From Vitellaria paradoxa (lineage: Eukaryota > Streptophyta > Magnoliopsida > Ericales > Sapotaceae), in the NCBI GenBank assembly GCA_019916065.1, contig CM034243.1, positions 3,782,001 through 3,846,000 of the forward strand: DNA of 64,000 bases, in the 5' to 3' direction. Below, one piece after another: positions 12,151 through 23,280 of this stretch. The notes under the pieces were generated by a model. It was not told where the DNA came from, ran no database searches, and saw nothing but the letters and a program-made list of their open reading frames with translations. How positions within the stretch are numbered: position 1 is the first letter of the stretch; each line of letters starts with the position of its first letter. Made by a program: the position numbers and the translations under genes.

Positions 12151-13674
12151 TTAAGGGTCATCACCTACATCACCAGCAGTAGTAGTTGAACCAATCCCAA
12201 CCTGCAACCATGGGGAGGAACTACCACTGGTATTCATGTCCTTCAGCTCACTAAGCTTTGCTAACTTCACCTTACTGTCTGCTTCATCATCATCCACCTC
12301 TTGCATCGAACCATTGTTATTGATATTGTTGTTGTTATTTTCTCCATTAATGTTGTTGTTGTTGTTGTTGTTGTTGACAATATAGTTGTTGTTGTTATCT
12401 TCATCCTCGTTGTTATGGTCATGGTTGAGACATTGATGATCATCATTATAATTTTTTGTTGCTTCCCCATCAGGGTCAATCCATGTCTGTAAATTTATCT
12501 CCGTAGAGACCTCAAAGCTCAATGGGTTTCTCGGGTCCCGCCTAATTCCGGAAAGGTCATCGGCCGCTGGCGCTATTGCCGGAGGGAAGTTAAGATCGAG
12601 GGTGTCAGATTTGCTGAATTTGGGTATTTGGTTTATTTGATGATCAACTTGATCATGAAACTGATGGAATTTAGCAAGAGAAGAGGTCTCGGGTGAATTC
12701 GAAGTGATCCAATGACACCTTTTGTGCCCTCCCAACGCTTGTCCGGACGAGAAAATTCGATGACATATTGAGCATTCATGAACTTTGGATTTCCTCTTCG
12801 AAGCCCCAGCCAACGGAGAATTCGACCCATGTAAGATGTGAAAATTTGATGTGGATTTTGAAGGAAGAAAGAGCTGATCCTCACGCGCGATCAAATCTTC
12901 CTCGGCTAGACCATTATCTAGCCTGGCCGCAAAGCAACCTTTAACCTTCTTGTGACTAGCTCTATGACCTCCCAAAGCTTGGTGGGAATTGAATACTTTC
13001 TTACACGCTTTACATTCAAACATGCCTTTAGCAACGCCTTTTGCCTTGTCAAGGGGTGCCCGGGTGGCAAGAGGTGTGATGAAGGGCACGGCAGCGGCCC
13101 CCCGTGGCGGCTCCTCCTCCTTGCTGGCGGAGGCGCAAGACTCCTCCGGCTGATCAGACGCCACCAGTGGATCAACCCTAGCGTTAGACAACATCACGAG
13201 ACAAGTGGCCGCAATGTCGTCCTCCTCGCTAGATGGGCACGTGGAATTGAAACTACTCACTTTTGCCCTAAATGATCTCTTCCTCTTAGACCATTGACAA
13301 CCTCTCTGATCCTCGCCGCCGCCGCCATCTGACCGCGGTGACGACATGAGCGATTCGGCGTCCTCGGAGCTGCATTTTCCGTGCTCGAGGAAAGATTTCC
13401 ACGACAAGAATTCCTTACCACAATTCTCGCAAACCCGACAACTCTTTAGGCGATTAGGGTTCGTTCTCAGCGCGTACATTCTCTTGTTAGCCGCCGGGAC
13501 GTTCCCTCTGTCCTCCCAGTCGCTCGCCGGATCATCGTCGTCCATGGTTGCGCTCTCATCTCCAATGCCGTGAGCTCTCATGTGTCCTCCTAGAGCCCTC
13601 CCACACATAAAACCCTTCTTGCAAATCCTACAAAAATGCTTAAAATTTGTTTGCTGATCCTCCATGAATGCCAT
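12151..13674 (-). CDS. ZAT-type C2H2 zinc-finger transcription repressor
   Basis: This intronless gene encodes 507 residues and is probably a nuclear DNA-binding repressor of the plant C1-2i/ZAT class (ZAT4/ZAT9-like). Finger 1 has C15, C18, H31 and H35 with a [10 protein letters not shown] variant of QALGGH. A second finger-like segment at 82-101 is C2HC-like and lacks QALGGH. Fingers at about 221-241 and 301-321 both contain the plant-specific QALGGH helix. An EAR-type repression motif, LDLNFPP, begins near residue 359. A basic KRKR patch lies in the first half. Residues about 427-454 are mostly asparagine, encoded by a GTT/AAC trinucleotide repeat at about 12320-12410, so length may vary between alleles. 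The start is the first Met of the frame, followed by a second Met at residue 4. Absence of introns is usual for the family. Which stress or developmental pathway it serves cannot be read from sequence. Confidence 0.93.
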   Translation of the reverse strand: MAFMEDQQTNFKHFCRICKKGFMCGRALGGHMRAHGIGDESATMDDDDPASDWEDRGNVPAANKRMYALRTNPNRLKSCRVCENCGKEFLSWKSFLEHGKCSSEDAESLMSSPRSDGGGGEDQRGCQWSKRKRSFRAKVSSFNSTCPSSEEDDIAATCLVMLSNARVDPLVASDQPEESCASASKEEEPPRGAAAVPFITPLATRAPLDKAKGVAKGMFECKACKKVFNSHQALGGHRASHKKVKGCFAARLDNGLAEEDLIAREDQLFLPSKSTSNFHILHGSNSPLAGASKRKSKVHECSICHRIFSSGQALGGHKRCHWITSNSPETSSLAKFHQFHDQVDHQINQIPKFSKSDTLDLNFPPAIAPAADDLSGIRRDPRNPLSFEVSTEINLQTWIDPDGEATKNYNDDHQCLNHDHNNEDEDNNNNYIVNNNNNNNNINGENNNNNINNNGSMQEVDDDEADSKVKLAKLSELKDMNTSGSSSPWLQVGIGSTTTAGDVGDDP

Positions 13675-14734
13675 AGATACAAGTTTTAGAGATACAGAAA
13701 AGAGAGAGCCGCCCGGGGGGGGGGGGGGGAAGAAATGGGTTGAGAATGAACAGAAATTGGTAGGGAGTTTATGTGCTCTTGTAGTAGAAGAAGTTAGCAG
13801 GGTCGTAGGGTGGAAAGAGGGTTAGTCCTAGTTTTTAGTTATGTACTGGTTTGTTGTAGGAAGGGAGAGAAAGAGGAGAAAAATAGGAGTGTGAGTTGAG
13901 AGTGTGTGTGACAAGTGGGAGGTGGGTATCAAAGTGGTGGACTTTTTCTACGGCCTTGTACGGCGGTGGATGATATATATGTATATGTAAATATATGTAT
14001 ATATATTGTGGGGTGTGTGATTGACTAAGGAGTGTTTTTCGTTCCTCCGTCCAGTCGTAGTAAAAGACAAGAGTGGTTCTAACTGCCAATCTATTCATAT
14101 CCCTTCAATTCCAAGCCAAGAAAACAAGGGCACTGCTTCTCCTCATCTGTCGGTTGGTTCAACCTGGCCTTTCTTCTACTAATTATAACAAATACATGAA
14201 CTATATCTATATATGTATATAATTAGTATTAATCTTCTAGTTTTCCCTACTTGTTTACAACTCATCTTCACTAAATATCAATGACCTAAAATTGGGAGGG
14301 GACAGCTCAATTGCCATAATTATGTGATTCAAAACTTGGGATTGATGAAATGGTCTTTAAATTCCTTGGTGTGGGTGGATTGTTAAATTATTTTAAATCT
14401 TTTTTGGATTAACTAATTTAATAGTGATAATAATGTACAATTGAAAACGAAAAATCACCACAATGAAGTGGTTAAAAGTGAGGTTATTATTCATAAGTAA
14501 TAATAAAGAGAAAAATTACTTAATTAAAAAAGTTTATACTAAAATGATGTAACACAATGATGTAACACATTTGTGTATTCATCACTTTGAAAATTTTAAC
14601 CCACTTAAATGATTTTTTATTACGTTAATTAATAAAATTATCTCATACAATAGCATCTTTAAAAGAAAAAAATTAAGATGCCAGTTAATAATTGTATGAG
14701 ATTTAATTTACAATATTAAGTCATGTTTTTGTAT
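13675..14734. other. Upstream region of the zinc-finger gene
   Basis: It holds a run of 14 G at about 13714-13727, just upstream of the start codon, and alternating TATATG sequence at 13973-14007. No convincing TATA box at normal spacing was identified, and no other gene is seen. The homopolymer is a likely place for assembly or allele length differences. Confidence 0.4.
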
Positions 14735-15079
14735 TTTTTTTTTTTTGATAATTACCTTTATATCTCTTGTACTTTAAAATCATTTATACCTTCTATACTT
14801 TATTATTATACACTAATATCCACTGTACTCATGATTAAAATGCAAAAATAGACGAACCTGTAAAAACTAACAACACGTAAAATACACGTGTGTCAGATAT
14901 ACAAGTTTGCAATACCCAAAAAAATTATCAAACTAAATAGACAAAAATGTCCCTTGAAATCCTTCTTCTCCTTCACCGTTCTTCCTTCTTCTCCGTCATC
15001 CTTCTTCTCCTGTAAAGCTTCAATGTTATTCGCGTTCTCTCTTCTCCAACTTTTTTTCTTTTTCTAAGATTTTAATAGC

Positions 15080-15110
<31 letters not shown>

Positions 15111-16274
15111 AAAAGTTGCCTCTCTCCCCAAGCACAGATCTCTCTAAAAAAAATATCCCCAAATTATGTATCATCCATTAAGGCTATTTTGTGGATTAAT
15201 TTCTAAAATTTTTCTTTTCTTGGGTTATTAGTTCTTTTGATTATAATGGTGTTGTGTCTTTCATTAACAGAGACCCTGAACTGTTCTCGATCCTTCTCCC
15301 TCCTCTTAGAACTGGTCATCTTCCATCCAAGGCCAAAACTTTTGATCTCCAAGACCTAATATTCGAAGCCCAATTCTCTAGCATTGAGAATCTTCTCATG
15401 ACATCCCACTCCAACCTAAGAAGACTCTAATACTTAAGCTAGTTATTTTGGATTTTTCCTGTAAAAATAAAGAAAAATGAAAGCAAATTCCTTCAATTTG
15501 GTGAAGAAATTCAAAGATAATTGGTGGCGCCACTTGAAACTAGGGAGTTCCTTCACTGCTAGAGTTTTCGACAAACCAAGCCATAGAACTCTTGCACCAG
15601 TCGAAAAATGACAAAATCTTGACAGCACTTCTCGATGTAGTTTGTTACTCTGACCACCCTCAGCAAAACTAGCTAATTTTTTGTTACATCTCTAATTGCT
15701 TGTTGCACTCTTTGGCGAAGCTAATTAATTGTTTGTTACTCCAACTGTCTTCTACGTAATTGCCATCCGTATAGCACCGGATTACAATCATGACATTCAT
15801 AAATATATATTCAAAACCCCTTCTCTTTGTCTCTTAGCAAACCCATCTCTCTCTCCTTTCTTTCTCTAGGTCTCAATAAAACCATATCCAACTGTGATGT
15901 TATTCAAGATATATATACACATAGATGATTTAGGATTTTGAAATTTTGGAATTCTTATGCATATATATACATAGGTAATTTGAAAATAATTCTGAGTTTG
16001 GAAGATGATTTTTGAACATAATTTTTGGTTTGGTATTCATCAATGGTGAAATGATTACTTCAAGTGGAGAGGAAAGAAGGGATCAAACACAAATTGTTGA
16101 TATAGCGGAATGAGTAGTGGGTAATTTTGTCTTTTTACATGTTAATGTGACGCCCTTAATTTTTGCACTTTAGTAAATAGTATAGGGGGTAATAATGCAT
16201 AATAATGAAGTCAATGGGGCTTAAGTGATTTTCAACTTAAGTACAGAAGGTGTAAAGGCAATAAACTCTTCCTT
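14735..16274. mobile_element. Mutator-like (Pack-MULE) candidate, about 1.54 kb
   Basis: The sequence from 14750 (GATAATTACCTTTATATC) reappears, diverged, as the reverse complement of 16150-16270 (TTTATTGCCTTTACACC). Shared words include CATTATTATGCA/TATTATTATACA and AAAATGCAAAAAT/AAAGTGCAAAAAT. The terminal inverted repeats may extend to about 200 bp. A 9-bp repeat TTTTTGTAT lies on both sides (14726-14734 and 16275-16283), the size expected for Mutator-like elements, but it sits in T-rich DNA. The interior carries a piece of a BTB/POZ gene and no transposase frame. Confidence 0.55.
15253..15430 (+). pseudogene. BTB/POZ-domain gene fragment
   Basis: An open frame of about 59 codons encodes FINRDPELFS, then LRTGHLPSKAKTFDLQDL, then EAQFSSIENLL. 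This is the middle to end of the T1/KCTD-like BTB fold of plant BTB/POZ proteins, where a (I/V)DRDP-(E/D)LFSVLL-LLRTG core is characteristic. Such proteins usually act as adaptors or scaffolds. The frame stops soon after the domain, and the N-terminal part and downstream half of the protein are absent, so this is a captured or decayed fragment. It sits inside the 14735-16274 inverted-repeat element. Confidence 0.65.
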
Positions 16275-16283
16275 TTTTTGTAT

Positions 16284-18289
16284 AATTTTATGGTATAATA
16301 ACATTTTTTTAGAAGTATAATTTTTAAAGTAATATGACTTACATAATCCTTAAAAATAACTGAAATTCTAAATTTGTTATAAAAATATATTTTGATTGAA
16401 TGAATTATTAAAAATGTGATAAAGAAAGACTGCTTAACTAATATACTGGAAAAGATCCATTGGATGCAAATTCATTTTGTTGCTAAAATGTTGCCCACAT
16501 GAGCAAATCAAATTAACTACAAGCAAGTTAAGCAGCTCCCAGTTAGAAGGGATCATTACCATTTATACCACATGTCAGCATGTCTCGATGAAATTTGTTT
16601 ATGCCAAAAAAAAAAAAAAAAAAGTGCTGAAGGGAATTAGACTGGAACAAAATAAATTATATAATCTAGTCACTGAATTTTAGTAGAAGAACTAAACAGG
16701 AACTGGGTAGGTTGAGTCTTTGACATCCTATGGTGGTTATTAGATACAGGGAAGCATACCTACTTAAGAATAATAGTCTGTTCTGCTTTCTTGTCGCTGC
16801 AAAAGTTATTAGTGAAACTTTTTACTTAATAGAATAATTGTTATTGTGGGCTTAAAATATAAAGAATAATTGTTAATGTGAATATTAAGTCAGTTTATTG
16901 ACATGCCATTATTACTGTTAGTGGTATTCCCTCCTCACCTATGGACCACTTTGAGACAATTAATAGAATAATTGTTAATGTGAATATTGAGTCAGTTTAT
17001 TGACATACCATTATTACTGTTAGTGATATTCCCTCCTCATCTATGGACCACTTTGAGAATTTAATTTTCTTATGGGTGCAACAAAAGCATTCCCATTTTA
17101 CTTTTTTCAAATATTATCAAGCAAACAATTAAAAAAAAAATCATTTTGTTTATTAATTGCACAGGTTTTTTTTTTTATCTAACTAGTAGGAACGGTTTGT
17201 CTGAGAAAATATAGGGAGCCTTTGACTGATTAGTTAAGTAATTCAGAAGTTCTAAATTAAAAACCTTAAAATTTCTTCAGTGTATAAGACAAGCAATAGG
17301 ATGGAAGAATAATTGATTAAGATCAATGTTCAGTTGTTTGATTAGTTGTCATTTCTAACTGTTGTTAGTGACTTTGTTTGGACAGTATAACACTAATTTC
17401 TGGGTCTCAACGTATGAAAACTGAAACAATTCATTATAAATTACTTCAATTTGTATTATGCTTCTATGTAAATGAAGCTAATAAGCAAATACATTTTACA
17501 TGCTAATCACAAATATCAAATAAATTAAAGGCAATGTTCCTATATATATATATATATATATGTATATACACACGCCCCGCGGCTTGAGCAAATTAATGCA
17601 TCTTTCGTTCTATGCACGATTTGTTTTTTAATATATGGATAGATATACTATTGGAAGTAAGGCTATAAAACACTTAGCGAATTGATTTCGGAGAAAAATA
17701 TATTGAGATAGGACAAATGAACCAGGAAATAATTACGGAAAATAAATTCAGTGTATCAGGTGACTGAAATATCCTTCAGAGCCAGACGTTAGAAATTAAT
17801 GTACATAATTTTTAGAGAAAAAAAAATTCCGAAGGCATTGAATTTTCTTATTAATAAATATTAAAAATATAAGAAATATTCTTCGAAGTCCAAGATTTCA
17901 TGATTTCGTGGAAACGACTTTGGTTTGCGTTGTTTTCTTGTGGAAAATGCCCCAAACATAGATATTAAAAGGTAGTTGCAATGGCCTGTCAAATTTGATG
18001 AGAGTAATGTTAATTTATATATATATATATATATATATCAATATATATCAGTATTTCCTTGGTTATTCATTCTACTTATCAACCATAAGCTAATTATTAA
18101 TTGCACCATTTCACATCACCTCTTCAAGATGATTTATATAGCTTGTAATTACAGTTAAAGTTACATAGAGTGGTTATATATAATAAAAAAAAATAAAAAA
18201 TCTTGTACAGAACGATGCGAAACACTTATGAATTTATAATTTAAAAATAATAAATTTATATAAATTTATTTTAATTATATATCAATGAT
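16284..18289. other. Intergenic stretch with a short tandem duplication
   Basis: AT-rich DNA with microsatellites at 17540-17561 and 18016-18038. The clear structure is the tandem duplication listed at 16862-17058. Short frames here show no family resemblance. Nothing else supportable was seen. Confidence 0.5.
16862..17058. repeat. Tandem duplication, about 102-bp offset
   Basis: The block beginning AAGAATAATTGTTAATGTG and ending TATGGACCACTTTGAGA occurs twice in direct orientation with a few substitutions (16862-16957 and 16964-17058). Confidence 0.85.
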
Positions 18290-18345
18290 ACGTGTAATAA
18301 TCCCCATTTACTTTTGACCCTTTGATATTGTAGCATGCAAGCAAA

Positions 18346-18378
<33 letters not shown>

Positions 18379-18924
18379 ATATATATGATATGATGAAACG
18401 TGAAAACTAAAAGGTATCGCCCATATAATCAAGGGGAAAATAACACGACCCCTCCGCCGTCCCCCTATCTCCAGGCCAACCTGAAGCTTTTTCGAGATCT
18501 AAGTTCAATCTTAAAAATGGATTCCATTCAATAAGTTAATAAGTAGGTTTATAAAAAATTATTAGACCTAATTAATTAATTATTTTTAATCTGTAAAAAT
18601 TATTAAACAATCATATTTAGGTTAAAAATAATTATTAATTTATTCTAATTATAAAAATTTGTAGGGAGTTTTTTTTTTTAGAATAATTTTTTATCCTAAC
18701 CCTGTGTCTCTTGGGTTTTGCGCCCCCCCCCCCCCCCTCTCTATCTGATAATCGAGGGCGAAAAAATTTAAAGAAGGGCAAGAAAAACGCAAGCCACAAC
18801 ATTTTTCTCACTCGGGGCAACTGATCTATTTTATTCAGAGTCTTTGTAACAAGACAAACCAAAGTCTATAAAGTCGAAAAATAGGTAATCTTCCACAATG
18901 TAAAACCGAAATTTGCCACAAGCC

Positions 18925-21097
18925 CTATACACGAAAATTGACGACGGAACGATAAGTTTTTCCGGCCTGCCAATTAGCCGGAATCACATTTTCGGCTACA
19001 AGGGTCTTCCCTGATCCCGAAGTGAGCTTTATAGAGAACGGAGGCTGCAAAGGAGAACCAGATTCGAGTTTCCAAACTGCACCCCAAGCTTGCTGCATGG
19101 GGAGCCACGTCTTTGCGCCCAAGGCCGTCTCACTGAGATCAACCCTGGAAAGGTCTCCATCTCCATCTTCGTACTCAACCACGGTTGCGAAATGGTTTGG
19201 GGTCGAACCAGAATCGACATGGAAGGCCACTGACATTCCTGGGTAGTTGCACTTGACCCTGCTAGCAGTCATTCAGTCTCATAAATTTAAGATCTAATTT
19301 ATATATATATATATATATTATTTATCAACATCTTTACTACTCCAGGTTAATTGCTTTCGAAAAATGATAAGAGTTTAGGCCTTATTTATGGCTATTCTCT
19401 TATTATAGTCTTCTCTTTCTCATATTGTGTGTGTGTATGTATACATATACCCACCTTCTATACTGAATTTGTAAGGCACCAGCGGAGCGCAGTCGATCAG
19501 CCTTGCCTGATGCTGCCATGGCTCCAAAAGCAGTGCCGCTTAGATCAAAATGAACCGAGTCTGAGGCACAAGGACCCCCTGGGCACTCATCGGTGATCAC
19601 TACTGTCACTGGATTTCCGGAGCATGCTTCATTTTCCGTGCATTTCACCTTAATTATCAATTACACACTCAAATTACATACATATAAAATTTTTTACACT
19701 TTAATGAGTTTTTAGTTATTTTTTTTTTCCAGAAATCACATGATCATGCATAATTGTAGCCTATCAGTTTAGTTCACTGAATTGTATTATAATTTACAAC
19801 ATTATCAACTATGTAGTAATATACCAATTATTTTTTTCATTAATATTAAATGTAGAAAGAACAATTAAAAAAAAAAGATAAATAGATGTATATTATGTGA
19901 TAAGTAGAGGTGTGCACATAGAGTGTGCGTAGTTATTACTTTATTTATATAATTTAATTAAAAGTATAGAAGTAAAATAACATGGTGATTAGAAATTTAA
20001 AATTTGTAAAATAAAATTATTTTAAAAAGTTATTTAATTTTAAATCTAAATTCGGGAGGAAGTTGAAAGATATTTTAGGTAATTGAAAAAATTTCGCTAA
20101 AATTAAATTTTCATTTACTTTTAAACTTTACTGATACCTCTGATGCCTCTTTTATATTATAGGATAAATCACCTGATAACAAGCTCCACAACCTTTGCCT
20201 GATTTGAATAACGAAGGGCCACCAGCTGATACTAAAGAGTAGAACGGAGGTTGATCCACTGCATTTTGGTACCCACACGCCCCACCTGCACATTCAACAA
20301 GTCTATTAACATAAGCATGCAACAAAGCAAATTCATCACCCCCGCCTATACATATATAAACATATATGCACACATTTATGTTTGTAGGCGCGAATACAAA
20401 ACTTTTGTTAAGAAAGGGCTAAGCTTTTAAAATTTGATTAACGCACTTTCGGCCTCTCTCGAACTATAGACGACAGAGTTTGGCCCAAAAAACGTTTTTT
20501 TTTTTTTTTTTTTTTTTTAAGTTCAAAAAATATTTTTAAAATTTTTATAATTCACTCCATTTTACTTTTAAAGTTTTTACTCAATCTAAATTTTTATGAC
20601 TCAATCCACTTTATCTTTAAATTTTTTGTTCAATAACTCCAAATTTAATTATACCCCTACAATTAATCTTTATGATTTTTTATTTTTTAAAAATAATTCA
20701 TTTATCTGACAAATATTAATTTGTTTTTCAATACACACATTCATATAATCATTCAGAGAATAAAAAAGAACGAAGTGACATAGAAAATTTCAGAGAAAAA
20801 AATAGAGCTAGTATAGTAATTTTGTAATAAAACTAAAATATTAGACTTATTTTGGTCTTTTCACTAAAAAAAAAAAATTAAAAGAATAAGTGAATCCCTT
20901 TGCCTCTCAGCCATTTTGCGTACTTTATTTTTCCCAAGAATATTACGGTTAGTTGACATTCAATACATATATTTAGAGAGGGAGGAAGGGGAGATAGACT
21001 TTAAATTTTTGTTAAATGGGCACAATAACTTTTTCTTAAGACTCCTTACTCGATTATAATATCTTCATGGAACGAATACTATGTTTAGTTGACATTA

Positions 21098-21128
<31 letters not shown>

Positions 21129-23143
21129 CCCCGGGGGGAGGGGAGATCTACCTAGAATTTTTGTTAAAAGGGCACAATGACTTTTTCGTAAGACTCCTTA
21201 CTCAATTATAATATTTTTATGAAACTTTTTGTTTGAAACCCATATAAATTCATTGAATTTAACTCTTCTTATTTACCCTTTCTTTTATAATATTTCAACA
21301 TAATTCTAACCAAAAAAATAAAAATAAAAATTATTTAAGCGAAATTAGAAATTAATTTAAGTGTCACACAAGTAACAAAGACAAATATAATTATAGTGCA
21401 AGATTTTATTTATTGAAAATCTAAAATTTCATTTATGCAAAACAAAAAATAAATAAATAAATTTTATTTGCCGTATAACTACTAAACACAAATGCAACAT
21501 TGTAGAATCTTTGGACAGATTTAGGATTAGTGATAGTATACTAAAGTCCCGTTTGGTAATGTTTTTATTTTTTATTTTTCTATTTTTCGTTTTCAAAATT
21601 TTGTAAATTGGCAACAGAAACATGTTTGTTAAATCTGTTTCTATTTTTTTGTTTCCAAAAAAAATGAAGACGGAAATAAAAAAATGGAAATAGAAAAAAT
21701 ATGATTTCACTTTATTTTTTTTTGGTTACAAATATTTTGTCAATTTTAAAACTTTATCTATTTTTGTTACATTACATAAAAATAAACTATTTTATTCAAA
21801 TATTTTATTAAAGTAAGTTATTTTAATAAATAATATAATTAAAATTAATAAATTAATTATATAAATTAATATAAATTATTTTTAATAAATAATAAAAATT
21901 AATTAATTTAATAATTAATTATTACTAAATTATATGAAATATATATAATAATTAATTTATTTAATTTAATAATTAAATTAATTTATAAAAAATAATTAAT
22001 AATAAATAATTAAATTAATTTTTAATTTAATTTAATAATTATTATTAAATTATTTTAAATAAATATCATAATTAAATTAAATTATTTATGATTTAATTAA
22101 TTTAATTTATATAAAGTATATTTTATTAAATTATTTTAATAAATAATTAAATTAATTTAAAAATAAAAATTTAATTTAATAATTAATCTAATTTAATTAT
22201 TTATATAATATGAAATATATTTTATTAAATTATTTTTAATAAATAATATAATTAAATTAAATGATATAATATTTATATTTCATTCAATTACTTTTAATAA
22301 ATAATATTATTTAATATATTTTATATTTATTTAATTAAATTATTTTAATAAATAATTTAATGTATTAATTTAATTAATTATATTAATTAAGTTAAATTAA
22401 TATAAAATATATTTTATTAAGTTCTATTAATTTTTTAAAACTAATGAAATTAAATATTTTGTAAAATAAAAAATTAATAATTATAAATAAACTTGCATTA
22501 CCAAATGCAATTTTAGTTTTCATTTCAGAAAAAATAAATAGTAACAGAAAACGACAACAGAAAAATAATAATAAAAAAATGACAACTTTATTAAACGGCC
22601 CCTAACAATACTAAAATACCAGAAATAGTTTTATAATTTCACCGCAGATAAGGTGGGACACTTCAGCCCTTTGCCCTAATGTGATTACGCCAATGTGTGT
22701 GTGTGTATAAATCTTATAATGGCTCCGTTTGGAGCACTCTAAAATAAAATAAAATTTTACAAATCTTTATAAATACTGAATTACGAGACAGTAAAATTTA
22801 AATTCTACACTCATTACTACGAATTACGAGACATTTACTTTTATAATTTTATTTTATTTTATACACTTTTATACAATTCTAATAATACTCACATAATATG
22901 TATATATCAACATATATATATATATATTAGTATATATTACGTACCATCAGATCCGGCACCACGAGGCCTCCCGTACCAGGTTGCACCTGCGGGGGACCAG
23001 TCAGAACCAGATTGGGATTTTGAGACGTTAAGAAGCTTGTCATTCAAACGCATGGGACGAAAGCCAGAACAGGAATTCATGAGAAAAGGAAAGAGAGATA
23101 TGAATGCAATGAAAGACAAGGGGTGGTCAATAAGACTAGCCAT
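18925..23143 (-). CDS. EXPB: Beta-expansin, intact four-exon gene
   Basis: Exons by GT-AG junctions are 22945-23143, 20173-20285, 19455-19648 and 18925-19258, giving 840 nt and 279 residues. Expansins are secreted and loosen cell walls non-hydrolytically; beta-expansins form the group related to grass group-1 pollen allergens. A hydrophobic signal peptide covers about residues 1-26, with an NVS glycosylation site at 39. The GH45-like domain 1 has ATWYG (54-58), GGACGYQ (67-73), conserved cysteines, an [19 protein letters not shown] stretch and the HFD motif (137-139). Domain 2 (CBM63-like) runs from CNYPG to the C-terminus, with conserved Trp at TWLP, WGAVW and NW. Length is normal. Intron 1 is 2.66 kb because of inserted repeats, against 0.37 kb in copy B. 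The exact expansin subgroup is not assigned. Confidence 0.93.
20948..21225. repeat. Tandem duplication in expansin intron 1
   Basis: Two direct units, 20948-21073 and 21083-21225, share TTAGTTGACATT, a GA-rich tract, TTTTTGTTAAA-GGGCACAATRACTTTTTC and AAGACTCCTTACTC. The second has an expanded (GA)n and a CCCCGGGGGG patch. Copy B intron 1 lacks both units. Confidence 0.8.
21546..22607. mobile_element. hAT-like non-autonomous element in expansin intron 1
   Basis: About 1.06 kb of extremely AT-rich sequence starts GTCCCGTTTGGTAATG and ends TTTATTAAACGGCCCCTAACA. The reverse-complemented end, GGGGCCGTTTAATAAAG, matches the start imperfectly. An 8-bp repeat ATACTAAA flanks it (21538-21545 and 22608-22615), as expected for hAT elements. 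The interior is built of TTAATTTAATAATTA words and encodes nothing. It is absent from copy B. Confidence 0.6.
22722..22902. mobile_element. MITE with GGCTCCGTTTGGAGC start
   Basis: It shares GGCTCCGTTYGGAGC, CTCTAAAATAAAATAAAATT, ACGAATTACGAGACA and TTTACTTTTAYAATTTTA with 25266-25436. It lies in intron 1 of expansin copy A and is not seen in copy B. Precise target duplication was not resolved. Confidence 0.55.
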
Positions 23144-23264
23144 GTGTATGTGTGTCTTGTGTGTGTGATCAATAGAATTAAAACTTGAGCAAATGCTTCA
23201 GTACTGCTACATAAGCTTAGAGTTTGATGATATGGTTTGGCTAGATTAGTATAGAACTGATTGC

Positions 23265-23272
23265 TATTTATA
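23265..23272 (-). promoter_or_regulatory. TATA box of expansin copy A
   Basis: TATAAATA on the minus strand lies about 120 bases upstream of the start codon, followed by GCAATCAG. The same block, TATAAATAGCAATCAG, is conserved at the matching place of copy B, which supports its role. Confidence 0.7.
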
Positions 23273-23280
23273 TACACGCG

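Noticed and set aside
12267..13573. Several other frames overlapping the zinc-finger gene
   Set aside because: They are alternative-frame readings of the clear 507-residue zinc-finger protein.
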